DNA of 64,000 nt, taken from positions 2,376,803 to 2,440,802 of the forward strand of contig KB445793.1 of the NCBI GenBank assembly GCA_000320605.2. Reading direction: 5' to 3'. Below are positions 48,001 to 60,188 of the stretch, piece after piece. How positions within the stretch are numbered: the first letter of the stretch is position 1; every line of letters starts with the position of its first letter. The stretch is from Gelatoporia subvermispora B (taxonomy: Eukaryota > Basidiomycota > Agaricomycetes > Polyporales > Gelatoporiaceae). The notes under the pieces are model-generated. The model had not been told where the DNA came from and searched no databases. It was given only the letters and a program-made list of their open reading frames with translations. Both the position numbers and the translations under genes were made by a program.

Positions 48001-49282
48001 GACGCTCTGGCTACGCAATGTGGAGAGTGCGTCAATGATTCGATTCTTGATTCTTATGAAACCTGACATACGCTCACAGAACTGGTTGAAGACACGACGC
48101 AGAACTTCGCGGCAAATGCAAGCATACCGCTGTCTCCTCTTCCGCTGTCTCCTGTGTCTCGACGACCTTCGATAACCCGGTCCAATCGGTCGACGGGTCG
48201 CATGCCTCGCAAGATCTTAGCTGCAAGCGAGATATTCTCCGACATTTCGCAGACCGCGGATGGAGAGCTGTCACCACGAATGGATTGCTCGTTCCCTGCT
48301 TCTCCAGTGGACGCCTCTAAGTTAGACAGGACGAACATGAATTTCATTGATCAGACGCTCCCCACGATTCCCTCTGAGCAGCCGAGCACCGTATCCCCTG
48401 TTAAGAGCCCTGTGCCTGAGACCCCTCGCAGACGAAGAGCGACAGTTGTGACACGTTCTCCACAGCCAAGTCATGGGAAGAAGGCTAGCTTGGAACTGCA
48501 CATCGACACAGGTTCGCCTTCGAAACGCCGAGAAAAATCGAAGTCGCAGAACGATCTTGCACGTCCGATCACACCCGTCACGAAGTTGGAGTTCGAGTTA
48601 GAGCAACGTGCGTATCTTTTCCCGTCGTAGTATGTAGAATAGCTTCTCACAGTATGGTCATGGCAGTGGCTCTTCCGCCTCGTGCAAAAAGGCTATCTGA
48701 AGTGGTCGATCGTAACTTGTTCATCGCCCCTCCTCGAAGGGTCCCTTCCGAAGCTAGCCTTGTTCAGCAGCCCATTGATAGATCCCCCTCTATCGTGCAT
48801 GTGGAACCGTACTCTCAACGACCCCAGACGAAGCTTCACCCCACAATGGATACACCCGCTAGGAAGCACGTTGAGGTCGTGTATGACCGGTCAGTTCCAT
48901 TGCTCTACGCATGCCATAATGCAACGCTCACAAAAACGATCCAATTAGTTTCCTGATGTCTACGACCGGTGTCAAGCGTGTCGGCAAGGGATACCAGTCA
49001 GATAACGCCGGGCCTGTTGCGAACATTCCGGCTCAGAATCGCACCGCAATGCACAAGCGCAGCCAAAGACTTTTCACCGCACGCCGTCAGATGCCGCCGC
49101 CAGTATCCAGCGAAGACATTATGCATGCATCTTCGGTCGACGAGTTTGGTGTGGTTGTGGACTCCGCAAAGCCACGAACTTCGGAAGATCAAGGCAAGAA
49201 TACGGTGGCAGTGGTCCGCAAAGCATTCAAGGCTATCGTCACTGCCAAGCAAATGTCCAACAGGTTCTCTAAAGTCGCATGA
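45093..49282 (+). CDS. Serine/threonine protein kinase with long disordered C-terminal tail
   Basis: The catalytic domain is spread over several short exons. The start at 45093 reads MLPPPPPPREATDIFYIT and DQVLADRLQFIEE, followed by the glycine loop IGQGNWGSVWLCRPK and the ATP-lysine segment SKIAVKLVHR. WNEMKIVRSLREEPH (helix-C Glu), EWFRSLLSGVEFLHERGI, the catalytic loop IVHNDIKPANILL (N in place of R in HRD), FIDFGFAEQYN (DFG), YGTPEYLSPER and SDVWSLGVAFFEILHGRTPF complete it. After about 46450 the protein is disordered: many SP/TP sites, KENIP/KENSP motifs, a charged helix (RLRMREWEHERARLRELVRE, 47260-47320) and basic runs, ending SNRFSKVA with TGA at 49280. HND replacing HRD occurs in a minority of active kinases. 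I cannot place it in a named yeast family; a cell-cycle or polarity role is only a guess from its SP-rich tail. Confidence 0.82.
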
Positions 49283-49639
49283 AGTAATGTCTTCTGTGTA
49301 TAATAGTGTTCGCTTTCCGATCTTCTGCTAGTCTCTCGAGCTCACGAACTGCTTCACTTGATTGCTATTGCTTTCCTGTTTATTGTCTGTTCCTTTCATG
49401 CTATTACGATTTTCACGCTTTCCCACGCTAACGAGCTATTTCTCTACTGATTGCTTGGTGCTCTCGAAACTTGATGTCTTGTATATGCACACAATCAATG
49501 ACAGATATTTCTTCCAAAAATTCATGATATGGTAATACGCGGCATTTGCGACGGCGAGAACAGTACACAGCTATAAGTTACAAGAGATTTGACGAGATGC
49601 GATGTATGATACAATGGGAGATATGCTGAAGGAAAGAGT
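49283..49639. other. Convergent 3' flanks
   Basis: 357 bases between the kinase stop and the TPR stop. AT-rich; no gene, repeat or RNA gene recognised. Confidence 0.5.
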
Positions 49640-52600
49640 CTATGGTGGAGGAGGTACACGGTCTCGTCGGATTGGTACCGGCTTGCTTGTGCCATCGGCA
49701 GGCTTGAGACGCTTCGCTAGTGAATCATCGGTTGCCGCTTCACCTGTCTCGTCTCTAGCCCGCTTACCCGCCGCACCCATTATCGAAACACCATTCGAAG
49801 CCCCGCCAGCCGCATTCGCACTCGTGGATGCCGCTGGAGCACCACCGCGGCCTCCCGGAGCGGCACCACGTATTGACAGCGCACCTCGACCTACGCCACG
49901 AGTGACTCCCCTCGCCAGGCCTCTAGCAGGCTGAATCGCGGATGGCTTGCGAGGTAAGTTTGCTTGTCCCACTGCTGTTGTCCCAGAAGTCGACGCGACG
50001 GCAGCAGGAGCAGTTTCAGCTGCGGGTTTCGCCGGAGCGGTGGCGGTAGGAGCTGTGGATGCTGCTGGTGCTGTCTTGTTGGGCGCATTTCCAGCAGCAT
50101 TTCTACGAGGAATGATGCCTTTGTTCTCCAACTCCAACAACTGTGTCTCGAGCTCCTTCAGCCTGCTCTGCACCTTCATCAACTGCTGATCCTTCAATTT
50201 GATCTTTGCAGCCTGCTCCATTCGTCCGCGATCAACCGCCGCTGCTAAATCTTGCTCGCGCTGTTCCTTAGCTTTGGCTTCGTGAGCAGCAATGGCGGCT
50301 TCGATGGCAGCGGCTTGATCGCCACCAGAACTTGAAGTTGCAGGAGCAGAATCCCTTTTCGCAGCAGCGACAGCAGCGTCGACCGCAGCTTGCAACTCCT
50401 CCTCGTGCTTTTTCGCGAGACGTGTTTCGAGTTCCTGAAGTTCTTTCTTGTGCTTGTTGATAAGCTCATCTGTCGAGGGACTTGTTGCGGGCGCCGTGTC
50501 TTGCAACTCTTTACGCAATTTCTCGACAGCAGCAGCAACTGCTGCTTCTTCCCGGGCGGCGGACTTCTGAGCATCAGCAGCACGGGCTTGCGAAAGCTCT
50601 TGCAGGCGAGTCTGGAATTTCTCCTGCAGAGAAAGTGAGTTCTGGCAGCGTAGGAGATATGCCTAATTGAATAACTCACATTCGCGAACTTGATACTCTT
50701 GACATCCTCTGCAGCCTTTTGCGCCTGTTCAAGCGCAGCCTGCCACGTTGCACCAGTAAGTCAGCTTGTTCACTTTAAATGAACGCCTCATGGGCTTACC
50801 TTTGCTTGGGCCACGGCGTCGTCACGAGCTTTCATCAGTCCCTTCTTCTCCGCCTCCCATTGCTGTTGTGATTCTGGTTGCGGAGCTGCTGTGCCATCCG
50901 ACTTTATCCAGTTTGACTTCTCCGCCTTGAGATCGTCTCGTTCCTTCTGTAACGATGCCTGCGGACCTTTGTAAGGGCGAACAGTAGATGTGACCATAAA
51001 ATACATACCACCAGCTCTTCTAGTTCGGTCAATTTCGCTGAGTGCTCCGCATGTGCTGCCTTCTCGGCCTCTAGTTGCTGAGCAGAGGATTCTTTCTCAG
51101 CACGGAGAGTCTCCAGCTGCTGGGAGAGAGCCTCTTTGTCCACATCGGATACTGTCGCGGCGCCAGCCTCGGGATTAGCTTGCTTGAGTCGGTCCCGTTC
51201 CTCGGTCACTGTCTCTAGCTGCGTTTTCAGATCCGTGATGGTTGCAGTCATCTCCGTCTGCTGCGCCGTCCATGTGGCGAACCGTGCGCGGTATTGCGAG
51301 TTGTTCTTCTGTCCGATCTCTTTCATCTTGTGAGCATGCTCCTCAAGGGAGGCGATCTACATATTATGAGGAACGCTGATGTACTCTGAGAAGGTTATGC
51401 AAACCTTAGCGGCTTGGCTCTTGAGCTGCTCTTCACGCTGGTCGATTTCACGCTCCATGCTGGCCTTTGACACTTTTAGGAGTTCGATCTCATCCTTCAG
51501 AGATTGCACCTCTGCAGGATCGATGCGATCATACTGCGACACAATTGAGAATGATGGCAGGATCGAATATTAGGATCACTCACTTTGGTGAGGAGCTGCG
51601 AGTTACGCTCCTTCCACTTGAGGTTCTCCTCCTCGAGGCGCTTGACTTGATGTTCCTTCGCTTGGAGCTCGGCTTGAGCGACGCGGAGCTGCTCTCTCGT
51701 CGGCTCAAGTTCTCCGGACAACTGCTTGAGCTTGGTATCGAGCTCGCGCGCACGTCTGGCATGCGATTCGCAATCTGCCCTGAGGGTGGCGTTGCTCTCA
51801 CGAAGGATTGTGAGCTGGTTGATTCTCTCAAGCAGTTCCTGGTGTTGGGCTTCCGATGTGGCATTCTCAACGGCACGTTCCCGTTCCTGCATCCGATACA
51901 CTTAATCTGTCGATCCAAACCACAAGAGTGTCACCATGCGCACCTCAGAAAGCGTCTTGCGAGTCTCCTCAAGCGCCTGCGACAAGTGCTCGATCTGGGA
52001 CTTGAGACGGGTGTTCTCCTGCTTACTGAGTTCGAGTTGGAGATCGACAATCTCCTTCTCCTTCCGCAAGTAGGCGACAACAGAACGCAACTCGGACAGC
52101 TTGGTATCAGCATCCTCAAGAGCATCGCCCTCCGCAGCGACCGCTGACGACGAGTCCGCAGCCTGCCTGATCCGAGCTGCCTGAGAGCTCACCGACTCCA
52201 GGTGCTGATGTAATATGTTGTTCTGCGAAGCCAGATCCTTGCATCTAGAAGACGTCAATAGTCAATCTCGGAACATAGTTTCGTGCACCTTACCTGGTAT
52301 TCAGGTCTGTGATCTCCTTGTCCAGAGCATCCTTCTGCTGTCGCCAGCTCGTTTCGGATGAGGTCAGTTTAGCGCTAGCCGTCAAAGCGGCAGCGAGGTT
52401 GTCCCTTGCTGCAGTCTGCGCCTTCGACAGTTGCTCTCTCAGCGCATCGACTGTCTTGATAGATTCAGCATGAGCAAGGACTTCGTGTGAATACCTTTCC
52501 TCGGCCGCCTGCAATACTATGAGCAGAGATATCTGAGAGGCACGATATGACCATACCTTCGCGCGCTCCTCTTGCTGCCGAAGCTCGGTCTCACGGGATG

Positions 52601-55600
52601 TACGGTCATTCTCGGAGCTCCTCTCAGACGTGCTCATGTCGACGATCGTGTCCTCCAGCGTCTTCTTGTCATTAGCCCACGCAACTCGCTCCGTCTCGAA
52701 GGTCTCCTGGAGCTGAGCATACTTCTGATTGAATTGCGCTAGCTCTTGCTGGGCACCCTCAAATTTCTCTTGCAGAGCATTGTATTCGGCCTAGGTATGT
52801 AACACATGATGAGCAAACAGATGCAAGGGTGAATGGAGAGGATATTGCTGACCTCACGCGTAGTGAGTTCAGCCTCCGTAGAGGCCTTGTACTCGTCGTG
52901 CGTAGCGTTGAGTGTAGCCAGTGCTGCCTCATTCGCCGAGGCGATCTCCTGGAACTGCTGCACATGGCTTCTAGCCGTCGCCAGATCAACTTCTGCAACC
53001 TTTAGAGCAGAGCTGGATCGACACATAAGCATGAACATCAACCAGAATTTCAAGAGAATCATACCGTAATTCTGCTACCTCGGCCTCCAGCTGCTGTTCC
53101 CGAGAAAGATCCTGGTTCGCGTGGTGACCGATACCACTGGCGCCACTCGCGCGGCGCTCGTAAACTGCTAGCTTCTCCTCGTTGCCTTGCAGCTGCTTGG
53201 TCAGATCCTCCACGCGTTCCTCGAGGTGCTTCTTGCTCGTCTCCGCCCCGACCAGGGATTCACGAGTCTTCGCGAAATCGTGCGCAGCCTTCTCGACCTT
53301 GGCCTGCAGCTCCTTGATCTCAATGTCTTTCTGCAGGGTAGCATGACGGATCGAGTCGCGCTCGTTATTGAGTTGTGTCCTGAGCTCCTGCGTCTGGTTC
53401 TCGAGCAGCTTGATCTGGCTCTCCAGCCGCCGCCGGTCGTTCTCACCAGAGCGCTCGAGGTCACCGTGCATCCGCTGGACGTTCGTCATCAAGTCTGCCA
53501 GACGAGACCGCTCGATGGTCAGAGCCTTGTTGTCTTCGACAAGGCGGCTCTGGATGTCCTCCCAGATCTTCTTCTCCGCCCTAAGGTTGGCACATTCGTT
53601 CCGTAGCTGCTCGACCAGGCCGTTGCCTGCGAGAAGCTCCTCGGAGACGCGGTTGCACTCGATGTCGATACGGGTGTACTGGTCGTAGAGCTGCTGGTTG
53701 CGCTTGGTCAGGTTCTCAAGCTCACGGTTTTGCATCATGTTCTGGTCCTGAGCCATGCGATGACGGTCTGTACATTAGAATGTGATCAGTCAACAACAGC
53801 TCGAAGTAATCGACTGAATTGCAATTACCGTTCAAGAACTCGATCTTGGCGTTTGCCTTCGCGAGAGCAGCGTGCAGTTGGTTTGCCTCACGCTGAGCCG
53901 CGATGACTTCCTCCCGAAGACGGACAGTGTCAACTCCGATCTCAGTCCTGTAGACCTCATATTGGTTCTGCACTTCTTGCAACTCTTTCGCAAGATCAGA
54001 CTGGGGCGCAAACGTCTCATCGTGACCGTTGATGTCGACAACAGTGCGACCGCCGGCTGCACGCTCCCGCGCAAGGAGGCTCTTGAGTGAGTCGCGCTCC
54101 TTCATGTAGGCCTGGATCTTGACCTCGCTGCTCTTCTTGTGACTCTCGAGCTGCTCCTGGAGGAGTTTCATCGCCTCGTGTGCCTCCCGGATGGCCTCGC
54201 TCTGTTCGCGATCCAGCTGCTCCTTGTAATCCTTCTCCTCCGATTCGAGCTTGCCGCCGAGTTCCCGAACCATCTTGAGGAGTCGCTGATTCTGCTCTTG
54301 AAGCTGTGGGATCGAGCGGTACAGTACGAGGTTGTTGGTAATGAAGATATCCGCAGTCAGCTCCTCGGTGGACTCGTCAAAGTCAATCTCGTCGTCCGGA
54401 GGTAATGTAGGATCCTGTTGACGACCGAGTTCCTTGAGGAGGACGCGGATTTGCCGGCCAAGGTCTGCAAGCTGCTTCTGCAGAATGCCGTTTTCCTTAG
54501 TGCTCTGGGAGAGCTTCACAGAATTGTCCTCCGCGGCGGAAGCATGGGCATCCCGTTCAGACAGCGCTTGTGCCAATTGAGAAGCGAGTTGAGTGGCCTC
54601 AGACTGCAACCGTTCGTATTCTGCGCGTTGCTGGGCGAGGATTGGTGCCTGAGAGCATCACGAATGAGTATCGATGCGATAGATAATCACTGCCCAGAAA
54701 CAACTTACCCTTTCCTCAATCTGAGCTAGTACCGCAGACAGTGTCCGGTCCATGTGGTCGTACTCAGCAGACTTCTTCGCGTATTCCTCTTGCAGTCGGA
54801 CATAGTCAGCGTAGATCTCGGAGAAGGTCTTGCCGCCCCTCTGCGAACGACTCGCCAGCGCAACCGTAGGGCTGAGCCCCATCATGCCTTGGGTCATCAA
54901 GTCCGAGGGGGTGCCATTCCGTCCTGGTGTCGAGAAACCACGCGCAGGCGTCACGGGCATGCTTCCTGAAGCGAAATTCGGCAGGGGGAACTCGCCGCGG
55001 TCGATCCGGTCCAAGACCGCCTGGAGCTCATCAATCCTCTTTTCTGCCTCCTCCGCCCTGTGCTTCTGCTCCTCAATCTCCTCCTTCAGCACTGCCTCAC
55101 GCCGCTCGGCGCGCTCGCCCACGTCCGCCCATTCCTTCTCAATGGTGTCGACAATAGCCTTTGCCTGCGTTTCACGCGCCTCCATCATCTCAACCAGCCG
55201 CTTCAACCCGGCAGCCTCGCTAGAGAAAGTCGCCTCCTGTTCCGCCAACTGCCCGGTGAGATCCTGGATGCGAGCGAGAGCCTGCATGAACTGGTGCGTT
55301 TGCGAAGAGTGCTGCGACTGCAGAGTTTTGAGTGTGCTCTCAGTCGCGGCGTGCGTCTGTGCGAGCGCGTCGTGTGAAGCCTGCAGCTGAGCGAGCTCCG
55401 CATGCTTGGCGCGACGGTACTTGGCGAACTCTTCGGTCTTTGCGGCGAGCTCAGCTGATGCCCGTTCGGCTTCAGCTTTGGCCAGCTTTAACTGTTGCGT
55501 GAGCGAATCGACCTTGAACTAAGATGTCCAGTCAGCAGCTGTGAGTTGGCAATGAGCTAGCGCGAAGACCTTAGTAGCTGTCTCCGAAGAGCGAAGCTCC

Positions 55601-56365
55601 CGAAGTTGGCTCTCCAATGCCTGATGATCCTGACGGGCTTGCCGAAGGTTGTTGCGCAGAGTCATGATCTCCTCTAGAATATCATGAGTAAACGACTGAG
55701 ATAGCACACATTTAACTCACCATCACGCTGCGTAATGTCCTCCCTGAGTCGGCTGACGACAACGACCAAGTCCCGTTTCTCGCGCTCCGCATCGTCAACA
55801 CGGTGCTTGAGTGTCTCGACTTCGGTAGACGACAAAGTTTGATTATTTGTGAGGGCTACAAGCTGAGCTTGAAGGGCGTTCTGCGATGTAGCTACATTCA
55901 AAATTCAGTCTGCGCATGTACACGCCACTCCGAGCGTCACACACCAAGTTCCTCCTTCTCTTGCTTGACCTGCGACAGTTCCTTCTGCACATTTGTAAGA
56001 GTCTCCTGCAGCTCTTGCACCGCAGACTCCTTGTCTTGCAATGCCTGCTCCAGCTCAATGCCGGTACGCTCAAGCGCAGCATGCGCGCCATCGAGCTCTC
56101 TCTGACTGGCGTCGACCTCGGACGTCTGGGCGATGATGAGCTTGTACATAGCCTGGATGTCTTCGGGAGACGGAGACATCAAGGACACGCCGGGTAGCAG
56201 GGCAGACAGGACATCGACTTTCACGTCTGCTGGGATCATCACGGACAAGACGGGTTCGATCGCGGACGGCGGCGCAGGGGTGCTTTCGCGGGTGGCCGAG
56301 TCGGGCTGCGGCTCGTCCACTGCCGCGGTCTTTGCGGCCTTGCTTCGTCTGCGTGTTTTCATCAT
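49640..56365 (-). CDS. TPR/MLP1-MLP2 nucleoporin (nuclear-basket coiled-coil protein)
   Basis: A very long coiled-coil protein of the nuclear-pore basket, where TPR/Mlp proteins retain and quality-check mRNPs and anchor chromatin. The start is taken at 56365 (MMKTRRRSKAAKTA); an in-frame ATG at 56434 is possible. After a short acidic head come about 1,700 residues of heptad-rich sequence over many exons, for example LEQALQDKESAVQELQETLT, ITQRDGE, LKLAKAEAERASAELAAKTE, YADYVRLQEEYAKKSAEYDH, and the TPR/MLP block around 54300-53100 with LVLYRSIPQLQEQNQRLLKM, MMQNRELENLTKRNQQLYDQ and CANLRAEKKIWEDIQSRL. The C-terminal tail is Ala/Pro/Gly/Arg-rich with RGLARGVTRGVGRGAL and a KRARDE/AKRLK basic signal, stopping at 49640. 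Length, coiled coil and the RGG-like tail all suit the family. Individual exon borders were not all checked. Confidence 0.87.
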
Positions 56366-56687
56366 GAGTGGGGGTCCAGGTCGCGGGCGACCTGCGGGGA
56401 GATGATGCTCGTAATGAGCCACAATGCGAGCCACTACGCGGTTGTTTGCGCATATTTACCAAAGGCCTCTGAATCAAATACGGCCAAGCAAAACCTTCAC
56501 TTGGCGGAGGATGTATCCCGATTGGGAAGGCCATCGCTTCACGACGAGGCGTTGCCCTGAGGATCATCGGCTCGACCTCCAGCTCTCGATTTATACGACG
56601 CCCCTTGGCCGTGTCGTGTCCGCCTTGCCCCTGATCTTCTTCCTCCATACCATCTCCCCCATCCGCTAAGTATTCCGTGCACCCGCC
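56366..56687. promoter_or_regulatory. Shared upstream region of TPR (-) and MOB2 (+)
   Basis: 322 bases between divergent starts. No coding model. A pyrimidine-rich run (cttcttcctccataccatctccccc, 56636-56660) precedes the MOB2 start. Confidence 0.55.
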
Positions 56688-57638
56688 ATGTCATTTTTGG
56701 GTTCTATTGGGTACGGACGATTAGCTCCCGCTCCGTCATGTCCTCCGACCCTCATTCGTGCCTGATACAGGCGCTCCATGCAAAGGGCTCCTCGCCCTCC
56801 AAAACGGTCCCCGACTCCGACAGGCGGCTCGCACCCCTCCTCAGATTCGGTTCCCCAATCGCCGTCCTCGCCGTCTCCGCAGAAGCCACTCTACCTATGT
56901 AGTCCTTTCGTCGAGGCCGCACTGGTGACAGGGAACTTCAAGACGATCGTTATGCTGCCAAAGTACGCGGATGTCATGGAGTGGGTCGCAGTGAACGGTA
57001 CGCCTCTCTTCGATGTACTTATCGCGTAGCCTAACACTGCGTAGTCTTCGACTTCTACCAGAACCTTAACCTGTTCTACGGTGTGCTTGCCGAGTGTTGC
57101 ACACAACACTCATGCCCAACCATGTCTGCTGGCCCGTCGTACGTATATGAGTCTCTAACGCGTAATCACTCTGTTAAGGTGTTCTTCAGGCTGAATTACA
57201 CGTGGATCAACCAAGATCGCAAGAGCGTGCAGCTTCCGGCTCCTACATACGTCGACTACGTGATGACCTGGGTGCAAAACTTGCTTGATGATGACAACAT
57301 CTTCCCGACAAAGTCTGGTATGTCCACATCCTCCACTCTGCCGCTATGCGGCTCATTTCGCCGCAGGCCGAGAATTCTCTCCGACATTCCCCTCAACCAT
57401 GAAGCACGTTTACCGACAACTCCTCCGCGTCTTTGCGCATCTCTACTACGCGCACTACCCACAAATTCTCCACCTGCGCAGCGAGCCGCATTTCAACTCC
57501 CTTTTCGCGCACTTCCTCGCCTTCGGGAAGGAGTACGAGCTGCTCGACTTCAAGGACGTCAAAGGGCAGCCGGGGCAGCTAGTCGGCATCGGTGCGCTCT
57601 GGGAGAAGTGGAAGGAGATGGGTATTCTTGAGTCGTGA
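56688..57638 (+). CDS. MOB2: MOB2, activator subunit of an NDR/LATS kinase
   Basis: A small adaptor that binds and activates the NDR kinase (Cbk1/Orb6/COT1) in the RAM/MOR polarity pathway. Exon 1 is tiny: the ATG at 56688 gives MSFLGSIG, then a gtacgg intron. The second exon is a Pro/Ser-rich head (RSMQRAPRPPKRSPTPTG) followed by EAALVTGNFKTIVMLPKYAD and VMEWVAVN. Then VFDFYQNLNLFYGVLAECC, with zinc ligands in C-TQHS-CPTMSAGP, YTWINQDRKSVQLPAPTYVD, YVMTWVQNLLDDDNIFPTKS, MKHVYRQLLRVFAHLYYAHY (H-x4-H zinc ligands) and HFLAFGKEYELLDFKD, ending WKEMGILES with TGA at 57636. The VQLPAPTYVDYVMTW and NLNLFYGV forms point to MOB2 rather than MOB1. All four zinc ligands are present. Confidence 0.92.
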
Positions 57639-57944
57639 GGACGTTCCCAGATCCCATCAGATGTATATTTTCGGGTCGGTTTGTGCAGGGTGCATAGGAT
57701 AGTAGGCGGCAGGCTCGTCGTATACCATACAAGATGATATTGGTTCATGCAACATCTTCCACCCCGCTCAGCTCGTGACGGATGGTCAAGCTTCAAGAAT
57801 CAAGGTCGGTAGTCTCGTCTCAAAGAGATCCGCGGGCCGTCCTGGGGATCATCTGGCGTGATGAAACTCGTCAGCAGAACAGCTTTTGCTCTTTCTTCAC
57901 GCGGCAGTGTCTACATTAGACCGCTGCACAAATATCTCCGCTTA
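57639..57944. other. Convergent 3' flanks
   Basis: 306 bases between the MOB2 stop and the WD40 gene stop. No gene or repeat recognised. Confidence 0.5.
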
Positions 57945-59730
57945 TCATATCCTTGACACGTCTGCCCGCTCACTCCGCCCCAGCTGGTATTGGTGCAGCA
58001 CATTCCCAGAAGCAGCCCATAGACGGAGCCCCTGGGCGCTCTCGGTAATCTGCATGCCAACGACCGGAGAATTGTATGTCCGGTGCAGAGGATGGGCAGC
58101 TGTATCCGAGCTGTGGATGCGGCCTGCGTCCAGGGGCACGCCATCATGAAGCGACCAGGCACGAATACGTTGGTCTTGCCCGGCGGCAAATAAGACTTCA
58201 TGTGCTGGATCTACTGCTATGCCCTAGTCAGAGGAAAAGCTGGTCAAGTGGCTTGTATGAGTGATTATTACTTGACACGTACCAGTTTCAGTGTGAATGA
58301 GTTTACGTGTCCCGGGAATTGTAGCAGCGGTGTCGCATTACGCACGAATCGCAAGTCATACGTCTTCAACTGCACGATCTGTATGAGACGTTTACCTGAA
58401 CGTGCATGAGGGTTGAACACTCACCTCGCCCTTGACTGTACTGACAAGCAGTTGCCACTCGCGCACCACATCAAGATGAAGAACCGAGCCGTGTCCGGAT
58501 TGTTCGGGCAGCAGTGATCGCCAGCCCTTGCGAGACATTATACGAATGTCACAGCGGCCAATTGAGCCGTTACGAGCACCGATATACACCAGATGCTGGA
58601 AACAATGATGAACAATGTACTATCAACTTCGACAAGAGCCTTACTTCGTCTTGGTGGACAGCCAAGACATCACTGCTCTCAGTACTGAGAGTCACGGTGT
58701 GCACGCTAGCATCGAGGTCCGGGATGAAAACTCCTCTTTTCGCAGCTCCTGGCACAATGAATAAGTGCAAGGTCGCCGATTAAGCCTTGAAACCGCGTAC
58801 CTAGGACCAGCCTATTCCGAAAGAGGTGTGCGGTACGCACGTCGTATATGTATTCTGGGAGGTGAAGCAGCTGCCAGGCCCCTCTATCAAATCAACGCGT
58901 CGGCTTCATAAATGTGCAAACCACGCACTCATATTCGTCTCTCCGTATATGCCCGACGACTAGTTTGCATGGTGTTCCGAAAGATGCAGCGCTGCAAGTG
59001 TCGGCGTATCAGGATTAGTTGCATTTGATATTCAGCTGACATACACTAATCTCGTCTTCCAATGGCATACTGCAGAGACCTGAGTTCGCCTTAGCGACAT
59101 GATAGACCTGCAGACATGTCGCAATTCAAAGTAACGTACCTCGGATAGCAGGCCCAACTCACGTCTCTGATTGAAGTTGGACGACTCAATTTCAACTGAG
59201 TGCAACCAGCCCTCGGTGTCTCCGACTGATACAAAGAATTCATCATCATGCCGTCTATTCTCGACCTAGCATCTTTGAGCCCAACAGCGACGTCTCAGAC
59301 TAGATGCGGGACCTTACGTTCACAGAAAATGAAGATATAGGACGGTGTAGATGAAAGCCCACATCATGCGAGGCAGACATCAAGTTATCACACAAGATAT
59401 CACTAACCAATGATCAATTTCCTCTCTCACACGGGGATTGCACGACGCTCACTGCCTGATTCTACCACGACGCGCTGTGCTCATCGACTGCGACAAACTA
59501 TCGGCAGCTGCTGATGCGATATGTCTACGCTTCGGGCGAGAAGACACTGATTCGTCGTCATCCCGTTCAGATCTGTTCACGACATGTGGTCGCTTTCTTT
59601 TCCCGAAAGCTGAGTTCGGACGCCCAGCGGTGGACGGTTGAGTTGCTGGTGGCGCAGCAGGTCTAGAAGAGATGGGAAAATAGCGCTTCTTTTCTTCATC
59701 CCAGTAGAGGCCGGGAAGATCTCGAGGCAT
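57945..59730 (-). CDS. DCAF4-like WD40-repeat protein
   Basis: A predicted beta-propeller, similar to human DCAF4 (WDR21), a substrate receptor candidate of CUL4-DDB1 ubiquitin ligases. The start at 59730 (MPRDLPGLYWDEEKKRYFPI) is the typical DCAF4 opening, followed by a basic disordered stretch. The next exons are short and hard to join. From about 58640 the propeller is clear: TVTLSTESSDVLAVHQDE, HLVYIGARNGSIGRCDIRIM, GHGSVLHLDVVREWQLLVST, LYDLRFVRNATPLLQFPGHV, GIAVDPAHEVLFAAGQDQRI, RAWSLHDGVPLD and MQITESAQGLRLWAASGNVL, ending RADVSRI with TGA at 57945. The DLR and WSLHDG blocks match DCAF4 closely. The middle third (58800-59440) was not fully resolved. An undetected lesion there cannot be excluded. 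Confidence 0.75.
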
Positions 59731-60120
59731 AGCTTCTGTACAGAGATAATGTGAAGACGGTGATTAGTGAAGAGACTAGTATGTTCAGCGGAAGTGTGAC
59801 AGCTCCAGCTGGAGGGAGGAGGATCAGCGCGAAATTCAATAACCTCGCTCCTCCTACACCGGAGGCCGCGAGGAACTCGTTGACGCGTGATGTCACTGAC
59901 AGGCGCCTACATACCACGTGCTGCGCCTGCTGGGCGAAGCCGCGAAGTACTCTCGTTCGCCAAGTGTCCTCGTCTCTGATAGGTTGAGTACGCTGCGAGC
60001 TTCGCCCTCTTGTTCACCAACTGTAAGTACGGAATGTTTCCCGTGAAATACCACTTTGAAACGATACTTGATGCTTAGATTTTAGGCACATCAGGAAAAT
60101 GTTGCATTCACTTTGGTGCT

Positions 60121-60156
60121 GCTTTTCCTGCTTTGGGCTATCAAAGCAGGAAAAGC
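60121..60156. repeat. Perfect 14-bp inverted repeat (hairpin 1)
   Basis: Arms GCTTTTCCTGCTTT and AAAGCAGGAAAAGC are exact complements around an 8-base loop (GGGCTATC). It stands four bases before a second perfect hairpin. Confidence 0.9.
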
Positions 60157-60160
60157 GACG

Positions 60161-60188
60161 AAATCCCAGTCCCAGGGGACTGGGATTT
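60161..60188. repeat. Perfect 13-bp inverted repeat (hairpin 2)
   Basis: Arms AAATCCCAGTCCC and GGGACTGGGATTT are exact complements with a 2-base spacer (AG). A third, imperfect pairing (ACCGCTTTT at about 60199 with AAAAGTGGT at about 60235) lies just downstream, suggesting one compound fold-back unit of roughly 130 bp. Confidence 0.9.

Noticed and set aside
51467..52147. 226-codon leucine-rich plus-strand frame across the TPR gene
   Set aside because: Complement of Glu/Lys/Gln-rich coiled-coil codons, which read as Leu/Ser/Phe on the other strand.
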